64,000 nt of DNA from Saccharothrix longispora (lineage in GTDB: Bacteria > Actinomycetota > Actinomycetes > Mycobacteriales > Pseudonocardiaceae), in NCBI RefSeq assembly GCF_030852425.1, contig NZ_NSDM01000012.1:124001-188000 (forward strand), in the 5' to 3' direction. Below the pieces are notes generated by a model that saw only the letters and a program-made list of their open reading frames with translations, searched no databases and was not told the DNA's origin. The first letter of the stretch is position 1, and each line of letters starts with the position of its first letter. Below are positions 56,314 through 64,000 of this stretch, piece by piece. The position numbers and the translations under genes are program-made.

Positions 56314-56862
56314 ATGTCTGGCGTGCGGAAGCTGCTCAAGTGGGTCGAGACCAGTCCAGCGGTGGACAAGGCGGCCGGTGCGCTGGCCGAACTGGTGCCC
56401 GCCGCCCTGCGGCGGCAGGAGGTGACGAACCTCCTGCGCAAGCGCGCCCTGGGCAGGCCGGTGCACCCGGCCGTCGTGGTGCTGCCCATGAGCTTCTACG
56501 CCGCCTCCGCCGCCCTCGACCTGGCGCCCGGCGGGAGCACCGCGTCCCGTGCGCTCATCGGGGCCGGCCTGGCCACCGCGCCCGCCGCGCTGGCCACCGA
56601 GCTGGCCGAGTACGGGACCCTGGGCCGGGCCGAGCGGCGCACGGCGTTCGTGCACCTCGCGGCCAACGCGACGGCCACCGCGTGCTACCTCACGTCGTTC
56701 CGCCTGCGCGGGCACGGGTTCGGGCTGGTCGCGCGGGTCGTGTCGGCGGTGGGGCTCGCGGCGCTGGCCACCGGCGGGGCCCTCAGCGCCCACCAGGCCC
56801 TGATCAGGTCCCCCGAGGCGGTGGCCGCGAGCGGCGGCCGGCCGGCCGAGGAGCCGGTGTAG
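56314..56862 (+). CDS. DUF2231-type membrane protein
   Basis: The 182-residue protein has four membrane helices and the DUF2231 pattern GRPVHPAVVVLPMSFYAAS near 48-66, followed by a helix-loop with LGRAERRTAFVHLAANATAT. The family is associated with redox or cytochrome functions in some genomes, without proof. It is a single gene between the P1-like gene and mec. Confidence 0.78.
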   Translation: MSGVRKLLKWVETSPAVDKAAGALAELVPAALRRQEVTNLLRKRALGRPVHPAVVVLPMSFYAASAALDLAPGGSTASRALIGAGLATAPAALATELAEYGTLGRAERRTAFVHLAANATATACYLTSFRLRGHGFGLVARVVSAVGLAALATGGALSAHQALIRSPEAVAASGGRPAEEPV

Positions 56863-56905
56863 CGGCGCTTCCCACAGGGCGGAACACCTTCCGCCACCAC
56901 GTAGG

Positions 56906-57370
56906 ATGAGGGACGTGCTGGTGATTCGCCGTGACCTCGTGGACGCGATGGTGGCGCACGCCCGTCGCGACCACCCGGACGAGGCGTGCGGGATCATCGC
57001 TGGTCCGGAGGGGTCCGACCGCCCCGAGCGGTTCATCGCGATGGACAACGCCGAGCGCTCGCCCACGTTCTACCGCTTCGACTCGATGGAGCAGCTCCGG
57101 GTGCACCGCGAGCTGGAGCGCAACGACGAAGAGACGATCGTCGTGTACCACTCGCACACCTCCACCGAGGCGTACCCGTCGCGCACCGACGTCTCCTACG
57201 CGTCCGAGCCGAACGCGCACTACGTCCTGGTCTCCACCCGCGACCCGGAGCAGCACGAGCTGCGCTCCTACCGCATCGTGGACGGCGTGGTGACCGAGGA
57301 ACCGGTCGAGGTCGTCGAGTCGTACATGTTCGCGCACACCGGCTCCGACGACACGCCCGACTGTCCCTGA
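56906..57370 (+). CDS. mec: JAMM-family metallopeptidase Mec (CysO-cysteine hydrolase)
   Basis: The 154-residue zinc peptidase has the JAMM site Glu26 (DEACGIIAG) and H82-x-H84-x7-S92-x2-D95 (HSHTSTEAYPSRTD). In Mycobacterium tuberculosis the homologue releases cysteine from the C-terminus of the sulfur carrier CysO. cysO and cysM follow directly, which confirms the pathway. The gap of 89 bases to cysO carries a GGAGG site for that gene. Confidence 0.93.
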   Translation: MRDVLVIRRDLVDAMVAHARRDHPDEACGIIAGPEGSDRPERFIAMDNAERSPTFYRFDSMEQLRVHRELERNDEETIVVYHSHTSTEAYPSRTDVSYASEPNAHYVLVSTRDPEQHELRSYRIVDGVVTEEPVEVVESYMFAHTGSDDTPDCP

Positions 57371-57459
57371 GCACCAGCAGCACCCGCGAGCACCAGGGCG
57401 GCTCGCGCCGCGCGTTCTTCGTCGCACGTCACCGAACCACGCTCCTCGGAGGTCCCAGC

Positions 57460-58690
<1,231 letters not shown>

Positions 58691-58701
58691 TCGGACAGCG
58701 G

Positions 58702-58735
58702 AAGGGGCCCCCGCCGGGCAAAGCGGGGGCCCCTT
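58702..58735. terminator. strong bidirectional terminator
   Basis: Thirteen-base perfect arms AAGGGGCCCCCGC and GCGGGGGCCCCTT enclose an 8-base loop, with flanking A and T residues on both strands. It sits between the convergent cysM and esterase genes. Confidence 0.9.
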
Positions 58736-58761
58736 CGTCGTGCGCCCGGGCCGGGACGGGC

Positions 58762-60060
58762 TCAGGCGACGGTGCAGGCCGCGCCGTTGAGGGTGAACGC
58801 GGACGGTTTTCCGGTGTTGCCGTTGTGGTTGGCCTGGAGGCCGATGCCGACCGACGCGCCGGCGTTGATGGTCGGGTTGTAGTTGACGTTGCGGGCCGTC
58901 ACCGCGCCGCTGGTGGGCGAGTAGGTGGCGCTCCAGCCACCGGTGATGGTCTGGCCGCTCGGCAGCGTGAAGGCCAGCTCCCAGCCGTTGACCGCGGTGG
59001 CGCCGGTGTTGGCGATGGTGATGTTCGCGGTGAGGCCGGTGTTCCACGCGTTGACCGAGTACGTGACGCGGCAGGCCCCGCCGGGCGGGGGCGTGGTCGT
59101 CGTCGTGGTCGTCGTGGTGGTCGTCGTGCTGGTGGTGCTGGTCGTGGGGTCGGTCCGGTCCAGGCCGAAGAACTGGATGGCCCGCAGCGCCATGCCCGAG
59201 CCCAGCACGTTGTGCCCGGTGCCCTGCAAGGAGATCGCCTCGACCACCGTCCCGTAGCGGGTGCGGGTCCAGCCCGACTGCGGGCTGTCCGTGGACGTCG
59301 GCGTGGTCGACAGGCCGTGGACGTTGGTCCACTGCTCGATCTCTTCGGTGAAGTTCGGGTAGCGCAGCGTGTCGTCGGCGGTGCCGTGCCACAGCTGCAC
59401 CCGCGGCCGCGCGCCCGAGTAGCCCGGGTAGGCGGCGCGCACCAGGTTGCCCCACTCCTGCGGGGTCTTGTCGACCTGCCCGTTGGCGCACGCGCTGTTC
59501 CACGACGAGCCGTCGGTCGTGGCGAAGCAGCTCGCCGGGACGCCCGCGAACGCCGCACCGGCCGCGAACACGTCCGGGTAGTTGGCGAGCATGACGTTCG
59601 TGGTCATCGCGCCCGAGGACACGCCGGTGACGAACACCCGGGACGCGTCGCCGTTGTGGCGCTGGAGCGCGTACCGGACCATCGACACGAGACCGACCGG
59701 GTCGCTGCCGCCGTCGCGGCGCAGGGCCTGCGGCGAGGACACGTCGTAGCAGCCGCCCGACCGGGTGGCCGTCGGGTAGATCACGATGAACCCGTACTGG
59801 TCGGCGAGCCGGGCGAACTCCGTGCCGGAGTAGAACGCCTGGCCCGTGCCGGTGCAGTAGTGCACGGCCAGCAGCACGGGCGGGCGGGCCTGGGTGCGGT
59901 CGGGCACGTAGATCTGCATGCGGAGGTTGCTGGGGTTCGCGCCGAACCCGGTGACCTCGGTGAGCGTCGCGGCCGACGCCTGCGGTGCCGCGACGACGGC
60001 CAGCACGAACGCCGCGGTCGCGGCGACGGCGGCCAGGACCGCGCTCAGCTTCGCCCTCAC
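58762..60060 (-). CDS. secreted CE1/PHB-depolymerase-like esterase with CBM2
   Basis: The 432-residue protein has a signal peptide (cleavage near PQASAAT at about 30) and an alpha/beta-hydrolase domain of the poly(3-hydroxybutyrate) depolymerase / acetylxylan esterase type, with nucleophile Ser148 in GVSSG and late His in QGTGHNVLG. A Thr-rich linker and a C-terminal cellulose-binding CBM2 (RVTYSVNAWNTGLTANITI, WSATYSPTSG) follow. The CBM favours a plant-polysaccharide esterase over a PHB depolymerase. The GTG at 60060 overlaps the deacetylase stop by 4 bases. Confidence 0.88.
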   Translation of the reverse strand: MRAKLSAVLAAVAATAAFVLAVVAAPQASAATLTEVTGFGANPSNLRMQIYVPDRTQARPPVLLAVHYCTGTGQAFYSGTEFARLADQYGFIVIYPTATRSGGCYDVSSPQALRRDGGSDPVGLVSMVRYALQRHNGDASRVFVTGVSSGAMTTNVMLANYPDVFAAGAAFAGVPASCFATTDGSSWNSACANGQVDKTPQEWGNLVRAAYPGYSGARPRVQLWHGTADDTLRYPNFTEEIEQWTNVHGLSTTPTSTDSPQSGWTRTRYGTVVEAISLQGTGHNVLGSGMALRAIQFFGLDRTDPTTSTTSTTTTTTTTTTTTPPPGGACRVTYSVNAWNTGLTANITIANTGATAVNGWELAFTLPSGQTITGGWSATYSPTSGAVTARNVNYNPTINAGASVGIGLQANHNGNTGKPSAFTLNGAACTVA

Positions 60061-60731
60061 GGCGCTACCACCCGTCCGTTGTCGTCGATGCGGCCCGGGC
60101 ACAGCCCCTTGGCGGCCAGGCCCCGCACGATCCGCGGCACCGCGTCGACCGTGCTCTGGTACCCGTCGTGCATCAGGACGATCGCCCCCGCGTTCGCGGC
60201 GGTCACCGTGCGGACTATGGAGTCCGTCGACGCGCCGTTCCAGTCCTGCGAGTCGACCGACCAGGTGACCTGGGTCAGGCCGAGCTTGCGCGCCTCGTTC
60301 TGCACGGTCGCGTTCGTCGCGCCGTAGGGCGGGCGGAACAGCGTCGGGGTCCGGCCGGTGGCGTTGCGGATCGCGTTCTGCGTGTCACCGAGTTCCTTGG
60401 CCACGGCCGCCGCGCCCAGGTTCGTCAGGTACGGGTGCGACCACGAGTGGTTCGCGATCCACATGCCCGCCGACGTGGTCTCGCGCGCCAGGTGCGCCTG
60501 CTGCTGCACGCGCGACCCCAGGTCGAAGAACGTCGCCCGAGCGCCCGCCGAGCGCAGCGCGTTCAGCAGGGGGCGGGTGAACTGCGCGCTGGGCCCGTCG
60601 TCGTAGGTGAGGGCCACGTACCCGCCGCACGCGGGAGCGGCCTCCGCCGCGACGGGGGCCGCCGTCGTGGAGACCGCCGCTGTGGGGACCACCGCCAGCA
60701 CGGCGGCGGCGAGAAGGGTTCTCAAGAGCAT
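60057..60731 (-). CDS. secreted polysaccharide deacetylase (NodB/CE4)
   Basis: The 224-residue protein has a signal peptide and a complete NodB domain: TYDDGPS with Asp44 and Asp45, H95-x3-H99 in NHSWSHP, RPPYG at 133-137 and the final LMHDG. It removes acetyl groups from chitin, peptidoglycan or xylan. Coupling to the CBM2 esterase by a GTGA overlap suggests joint attack on acetylated plant polysaccharide. The upstream gap of about 170 bases holds its promoter. Confidence 0.92.
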   Translation of the reverse strand: MLLRTLLAAAVLAVVPTAAVSTTAAPVAAEAAPACGGYVALTYDDGPSAQFTRPLLNALRSAGARATFFDLGSRVQQQAHLARETTSAGMWIANHSWSHPYLTNLGAAAVAKELGDTQNAIRNATGRTPTLFRPPYGATNATVQNEARKLGLTQVTWSVDSQDWNGASTDSIVRTVTAANAGAIVLMHDGYQSTVDAVPRIVRGLAAKGLCPGRIDDNGRVVAP

Positions 60732-60902
60732 CGTTGCTCCTCGAAACGGTGAAGGTCATCGCACTATGTGTCCGGCCGGTCGGCGCTGACAACGGGTTTC
60801 GCGGAAGTTGCGAATCTCAAATGGCGTAGTGAGCTGCTGGAACCGGACATGCACCCATTCGGTCGGGTGCGGCGGTAGCGGAAACTTTCGTAGGCTCGCC
60901 CG

Positions 60903-61313
60903 GTGCAGCCGACCGACGACGACCGCGCCCTGCTGGCCACCGCCCTCGCCGCGGCCCGCGCGCGCACGAGGTGGCGCCACCACACGGTGGCCGCCGCCGG
61001 CCGCGCCCCGGACGGGCGCGTCTTCACCGGCCTCAACGTCTTCCACTTCACGGGTGGCCCGTGCGCCGAGCTGGTCGTCCTCGGCGCCGCCGCGGCGGAG
61101 GGCGTCTACGAGCTGGACGCGATCGCCGCCGCCGACACCACCGGCGTGATCACCCCGTGCGGGCGCTGCCGCCAGGTCCTGTCGGACCTCGTGCCCGACG
61201 TGCGCGTCGTCGTGGGCGTCGACGAGGTCGTCCCGGTGACCGTGCTGCTGCCCGGCGCCTACCGCTGGTCGGAACACCTGGCGGACCTGGAGCGGCGCAG
61301 CCGGGAACCGTAG
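60903..61313 (+). CDS. cytidine deaminase-fold protein
   Basis: The 136-residue protein has the zinc-deaminase pattern: Cys54-Ala-Glu56 with the catalytic Glu, and Pro85-Cys86-x2-Cys89 (TPCGRCRQ). All-Cys zinc ligation and the small size fit tetrameric cytidine deaminases or blasticidin-S deaminase-like enzymes. The N-terminal substrate region is not close enough to decide. It starts at a GTG and converges with the cupin-like gene. Confidence 0.82.
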   Translation: MQPTDDDRALLATALAAARARTRWRHHTVAAAGRAPDGRVFTGLNVFHFTGGPCAELVVLGAAAAEGVYELDAIAAADTTGVITPCGRCRQVLSDLVPDVRVVVGVDEVVPVTVLLPGAYRWSEHLADLERRSREP

Positions 61314-61354
61314 CCGGTCCGCCGGCGGTCCCCGCCCCACCGTTCCCGCCGGCG

Positions 61355-62032
61355 TCAGCCGCCCACCAGGTCCAGCACCCGCTCCAGTTCCCGCGCGACC
61401 TGCTCGCGCGGCAGCGGGGCGAGCGCGATGGCGCCACCCGCCTCCAGGTCCTCCTTGGCGTAGACCTCCACCGGGATCTCCCGGTGCGGCCCCTGGAGGA
61501 CCAGGGAGACCGTGGTGCCGCCGGTCGGGGCCACCACGCGGTGCAGCACGTCGGTGGTCAGCAGGTAGCTGCTGCCGCTGCTCAGCTCCGCGTCGAACGT
61601 GCACCGCAGCCGCGCCTCGCCGGTGGGCGACATCGAGTACGTCCGGCCCCCGTCGTGGCCGTGGTAGAGGTAGCCGCGGAAGTCCTCGCCCCGCGCGTCG
61701 TGCGCGAACTCCTGGAAGCGGTAGCCGCCCGCGAGGACCGCCGAGGCGAAGTCCCAGCGGTGGCCGTGGACGTTCTCCGTCGCCGCCGGGTATTCCGGCG
61801 CGGGGCGCCACACGTGCAGCCTCAGCTGGAATTGCGGATCGGCCAGCAGGACGATCTTCAAGAAGCCGTTCGGGTGTCGGTACGCGCGATCGGGCACCTC
61901 CGCCGCCGCGTGGTGCGCGAGCAGTGGGCGCAGGAATTCCGGCGCCGCCACCCGGCGCAGGCAATCGACCAGGGCGGAGTCGTCGCCCGACCGGTAGTCG
62001 GTCACGAACCCCGCGATGTCGCGCAGTTCCAT
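61355..62032 (-). CDS. cupin-like protein
   Basis: The 225-residue protein has a cupin-type metal motif: ATENVHGHRWDFASAVLAGG (two His, one Asp/Glu) and a later TDVLHRVVAP, resembling thiol dioxygenase or hydroxylase cupins. The N-terminal 60 residues are helical. The ATG at 62032 lies 16 bases after the stop of the CYTH gene, so the two form an operon. The substrate is unknown. Confidence 0.7.
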   Translation of the reverse strand: MELRDIAGFVTDYRSGDDSALVDCLRRVAAPEFLRPLLAHHAAAEVPDRAYRHPNGFLKIVLLADPQFQLRLHVWRPAPEYPAATENVHGHRWDFASAVLAGGYRFQEFAHDARGEDFRGYLYHGHDGGRTYSMSPTGEARLRCTFDAELSSGSSYLLTTDVLHRVVAPTGGTTVSLVLQGPHREIPVEVYAKEDLEAGGAIALAPLPREQVARELERVLDLVGG

Positions 62033-62048
62033 GAATGCCGCCGTCCGT

Positions 62049-62558
62049 TCAGCCCAGGGCGATGTGGGCGTTGCGATATGCCGCTTCACCGGTGACCTCG
62101 CGCACCACCGGCAGGAATTCCGGAATCGCCACCTCGTCGTCCCGCCGGTCGACCTGCACCTCCAGCAGCCAGCACGCGCGGCTCACCGGGTCGGTGATGT
62201 GGTCGACCTCGTACACGTGGTCACCCCACGGGAACGTGGTGCGCGTCTTGCGGATGACGTGCCTGGCGCCGTCACGCCCGGCCTTCAGCCGTTCGTACTC
62301 GGCGCCGTCGATCCCGACCTCCTCGACGGTCCGCTCGCCGCCGCGCGCGGGGGTCAGGCTCGCGTACTCGTAGCTGACCCGACCGCCGTCCACGCGCCGC
62401 CTGATCCGCTTCTCGACCGCTTCGGTAACCCGCAGATAGACCTGTTCGAACTCGATCCTGCGCAGTGCCCCGGCATCCGCCGACGGCCAATCGGGTTCCG
62501 CGCCGAGGAGGAACTTGCGCTCGATCTCGACCGACACCCGCACCCCCGGTTGATGCAT
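62049..62558 (-). CDS. CYTH-domain (class IV adenylate cyclase/thiamine-triphosphatase-like) protein
   Basis: The 169-residue protein has the defining EIERKFLL motif near residue 11 and alternating charged strands (KRIRRR, RVSYEYASL, HVIRKTRTTF, HVYEVDHI, LLEVQV) that form the triphosphate tunnel. It probably binds or cleaves a triphosphate substrate. The ATG at 62558 is used; a GTG eight codons later, directly before SVEIERK, is equally possible. It is followed by the cupin-like gene. Confidence 0.85.
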   Translation of the reverse strand: MHQPGVRVSVEIERKFLLGAEPDWPSADAGALRRIEFEQVYLRVTEAVEKRIRRRVDGGRVSYEYASLTPARGGERTVEEVGIDGAEYERLKAGRDGARHVIRKTRTTFPWGDHVYEVDHITDPVSRACWLLEVQVDRRDDEVAIPEFLPVVREVTGEAAYRNAHIALG

Positions 62559-62648
62559 TCGAGTGAACCCATCCGCCAGTGATATTGGCAGCTCCGCCGC
62601 GTCGCCTTTCCGCATTTTTGCCGACTGCGGGCTGCTATCGTTCCGCGC

Positions 62649-63419
62649 ATGCAATTGACGGTGCTCGGGTGTTCGGGCAGCGCGCCCGGACCGCGACTGC
62701 CGACGTCCGGCTACCTGGTGTCGGCGGGCGGGGTCCGCATCGTGCTGGAGCTCGGCGGCGGCGTGTTCGGCGCGTTGACGCGCCACTGCGACCCGTTCGA
62801 CCTCGACGCCGTGCTGCTGTCGCACCTGCACCTCGACCACTGCGCGGACTTCAGCGCGCTCACCGTCCACCGCCGGGGGCACCCGGAGCCGCCGTTCGAC
62901 GTGCGCGAGCGCCGGCTGCCCGTGTTCGCCCCCTCGCACGCCCCGTCCCGGCTGGCCGCCGCGCACGCCGCCGACCGGGCCGAGTTGGCGCGGCTGGACC
63001 TGCGCACGACGTTCGACTTCGTGCCGCTCAAGCCCGGCCGCTACGAGGTGGGCGACGTGGTCGTCGAGGTGGCCGCCGCGAAGCACATCTGCGAGGCGTA
63101 CGCGTTCCGCCTCACGCACGGCGGCTCGTCGCTGGTCTTCACCGGCGACACGGTGCCGTGCCGGGAGCTGGTCGAACTGGCCCGGGGCGCGGACCTGCTG
63201 CTCGCCGACGCCGCGTGGCGCGCGCAGGCGGGCCGCGCCAACTACCTGCACATGAGCGGGCGCGAGGCGGGCGAGGTCGCGCGGGAGGCGGGCGTCGGGC
63301 GGCTCGTGCTCACCCACGTGCTGCCGTGGTCGGACAGCGCGGGCGTGCTCGCCGACGCGGCCGAGGCGTTCCCCGGCCCCGTGGCGCTCGCCGCGCCCGA
63401 CGAGGTGTACGAGGTCTGA
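62649..63419 (+). CDS. metallo-beta-lactamase-fold hydrolase
   Basis: The 256-residue protein has the MBL zinc site H59-x-H61-x-D63-H64 (SHLHLDHCAD), the TGDT segment near 166 and the late LTHVLPW. The start MQLTVLGCSGSAPGP is typical of the RNase Z/cyclic phosphodiesterase-like branch of actinobacteria. It may hydrolyse a phosphodiester or cyclic nucleotide; the substrate is not established. Confidence 0.88.
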   Translation: MQLTVLGCSGSAPGPRLPTSGYLVSAGGVRIVLELGGGVFGALTRHCDPFDLDAVLLSHLHLDHCADFSALTVHRRGHPEPPFDVRERRLPVFAPSHAPSRLAAAHAADRAELARLDLRTTFDFVPLKPGRYEVGDVVVEVAAAKHICEAYAFRLTHGGSSLVFTGDTVPCRELVELARGADLLLADAAWRAQAGRANYLHMSGREAGEVAREAGVGRLVLTHVLPWSDSAGVLADAAEAFPGPVALAAPDEVYEV

Positions 63420-63442
63420 CCCGGCCGGCGAACGGACCGACC

Positions 63443-64000
63443 TCAGCCGGCGAACGCGGGGGACGGCAGGCCCTCGCCCGCGCCCGGCAGCACGAGCACC
63501 GACCCGGCCAGCTCGCTCAGCGCGTCCCCGCTCAGCCCGGTGCGCGCCGTCGTCACGTACAGGTCGGTGAAGTCGTGCCCGCCGAAGCAGCACGCCGTGG
63601 GCCGGCCCACGGGCAGTTCGACCTCCGCGTCCAGCTTCCCCGCCGGGGTGTACCGGCGCACCGCCGAACCACCCCACAGCGCCACCCATACCGCGCCCGA
63701 CGCGTCCACGGTCAGCCCGTCCGGCACGCCCCGGTCCACGGCGACGAGCGGGCGGCGGTCGCGCGCCTCACCGGTGTCGCGGTCGTAGTCCAGCACGTCG
63801 ACCCGCCGCTCCGAGGAGTCGACGTAGTACATCAGCGAGCCGTCCGGGCTCCAGCCGATGCCGTTGCTCACGCCCACGCCGTCGAGCACGACCTTCGCGT
63901 CGCCGCTCGGCTCCACGCGGGCCAGCCACCCGCCGGGGTCCTCGTCGTAGCGCATCGTGCCCGCCCACAGCCGGCCCGCCGGGTCGATCGCCGCGTCGTT
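63443..64000 (-). CDS. SMP-30/gluconolactonase-family protein, cut by window edge
   Basis: At least 185 C-terminal residues are present, open to the right edge. The beta-propeller motifs NDAAIDPAGRLWAGTM, SNGIGWSPDGSLMYYVDS, VPDGLTVDASGAVWVALW and GGHDFTDLYVTTA are those of SMP-30/gluconolactonase (regucalcin-like) proteins, with metal-binding Asn and Asp. The start lies outside the window. Confidence 0.92.
   Translation of the reverse strand, partial: NDAAIDPAGRLWAGTMRYDEDPGGWLARVEPSGDAKVVLDGVGVSNGIGWSPDGSLMYYVDSSERRVDVLDYDRDTGEARDRRPLVAVDRGVPDGLTVDASGAVWVALWGGSAVRRYTPAGKLDAEVELPVGRPTACCFGGHDFTDLYVTTARTGLSGDALSELAGSVLVLPGAGEGLPSPAFAG

Noticed and set aside
58762..60060. Poly(3-hydroxybutyrate) depolymerase
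   Set aside because: The catalytic domain is compatible, but the C-terminal CBM2 and the coupled polysaccharide deacetylase point to plant polysaccharide.

Overview
This is a very GC-rich, gene-dense stretch of an actinomycete chromosome, most likely Pseudonocardiaceae (the Saccharothrix, Actinosynnema or Lentzea group). The reasons are an ESX/PPE-like remnant of the type common in that family, a two-domain geosmin synthase, the Mec/CysO/CysM cysteine route, DUF2017 next to ClpS, frequent GTG starts and many 4-base start/stop overlaps. No rRNA, tRNA or CRISPR array was seen.

Layout. 1-5.9 kb is an accessory strip: a transposase tail at the window edge, a leftward operon of a small protein, a DUF6879 protein and a STAND (NB-ARC/TPR) ATPase, then decayed genes (a DUF262/GmrSD-like remnant, a helix-hairpin-helix remnant, and an internally deleted IS4-type element with recognisable inverted ends). 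5.9-11.1 kb holds a MacB/FtsX-type ABC exporter divergent from a NarL-type two-component system. 11.2-12.2 kb is a frameshifted PPE-like gene, followed by a catalase and a PadR regulator with its membrane partner.

15.6-24.7 kb is the most interesting block. It holds a GTP cyclohydrolase II variant, a pterin-synthase homologue, a GT4 glycosyltransferase, a methyltransferase, a flippase-like membrane protein, a creatininase-family amidohydrolase, an alcohol dehydrogenase, a CDP-alcohol phosphatidyltransferase, a DoxX-like protein, a RibD-type reductase and an LtaS-like sulfatase. The cyclohydrolase carries His where ordinary enzymes carry the Tyr equivalent to E. coli Tyr105. Together with the creatininase and the RibD-type reductase this matches the archaeal three-step GTP-to-ribitylaminopyrimidine logic (ArfA/ArfB/ArfC). 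The other genes suggest that the product is attached to, or made beside, a membrane lipid or glycan.

24.7-28.6 kb is an iron-siderophore uptake operon with an IdeR/DmdR-type iron box at the first start codon. Then come an SRPBCC protein, geosmin synthase (29.3-31.5 kb), a possible secreted Cys/His hydrolase, and an XRE regulator translationally coupled to a glycosyltransferase-like gene, with a repeated operator-like motif upstream. 35.2-39.2 kb is a methionine-salvage operon (mtnA, mtnC, mtnB, mtnD) led by a DszC/SfnB-like flavoprotein. 40.5-41.9 kb has two LAxTG surface proteins sharing a promoter-like repeat.

42-64 kb is mostly housekeeping: ctaD, serB, a PTH2-type hydrolase, a phospholipase D family protein, a DinG-type helicase, bioY, a broken wecB, pncA and pncB, clpS and DUF2017, a P1-peptidase-like protein lacking the nucleophile region, mec-cysO-cysM, a secreted CE1/CBM2 esterase coupled to a CE4 deacetylase, a cytidine-deaminase-like protein, CYTH and cupin-like proteins, an MBL hydrolase and an SMP-30 protein cut by the right edge.
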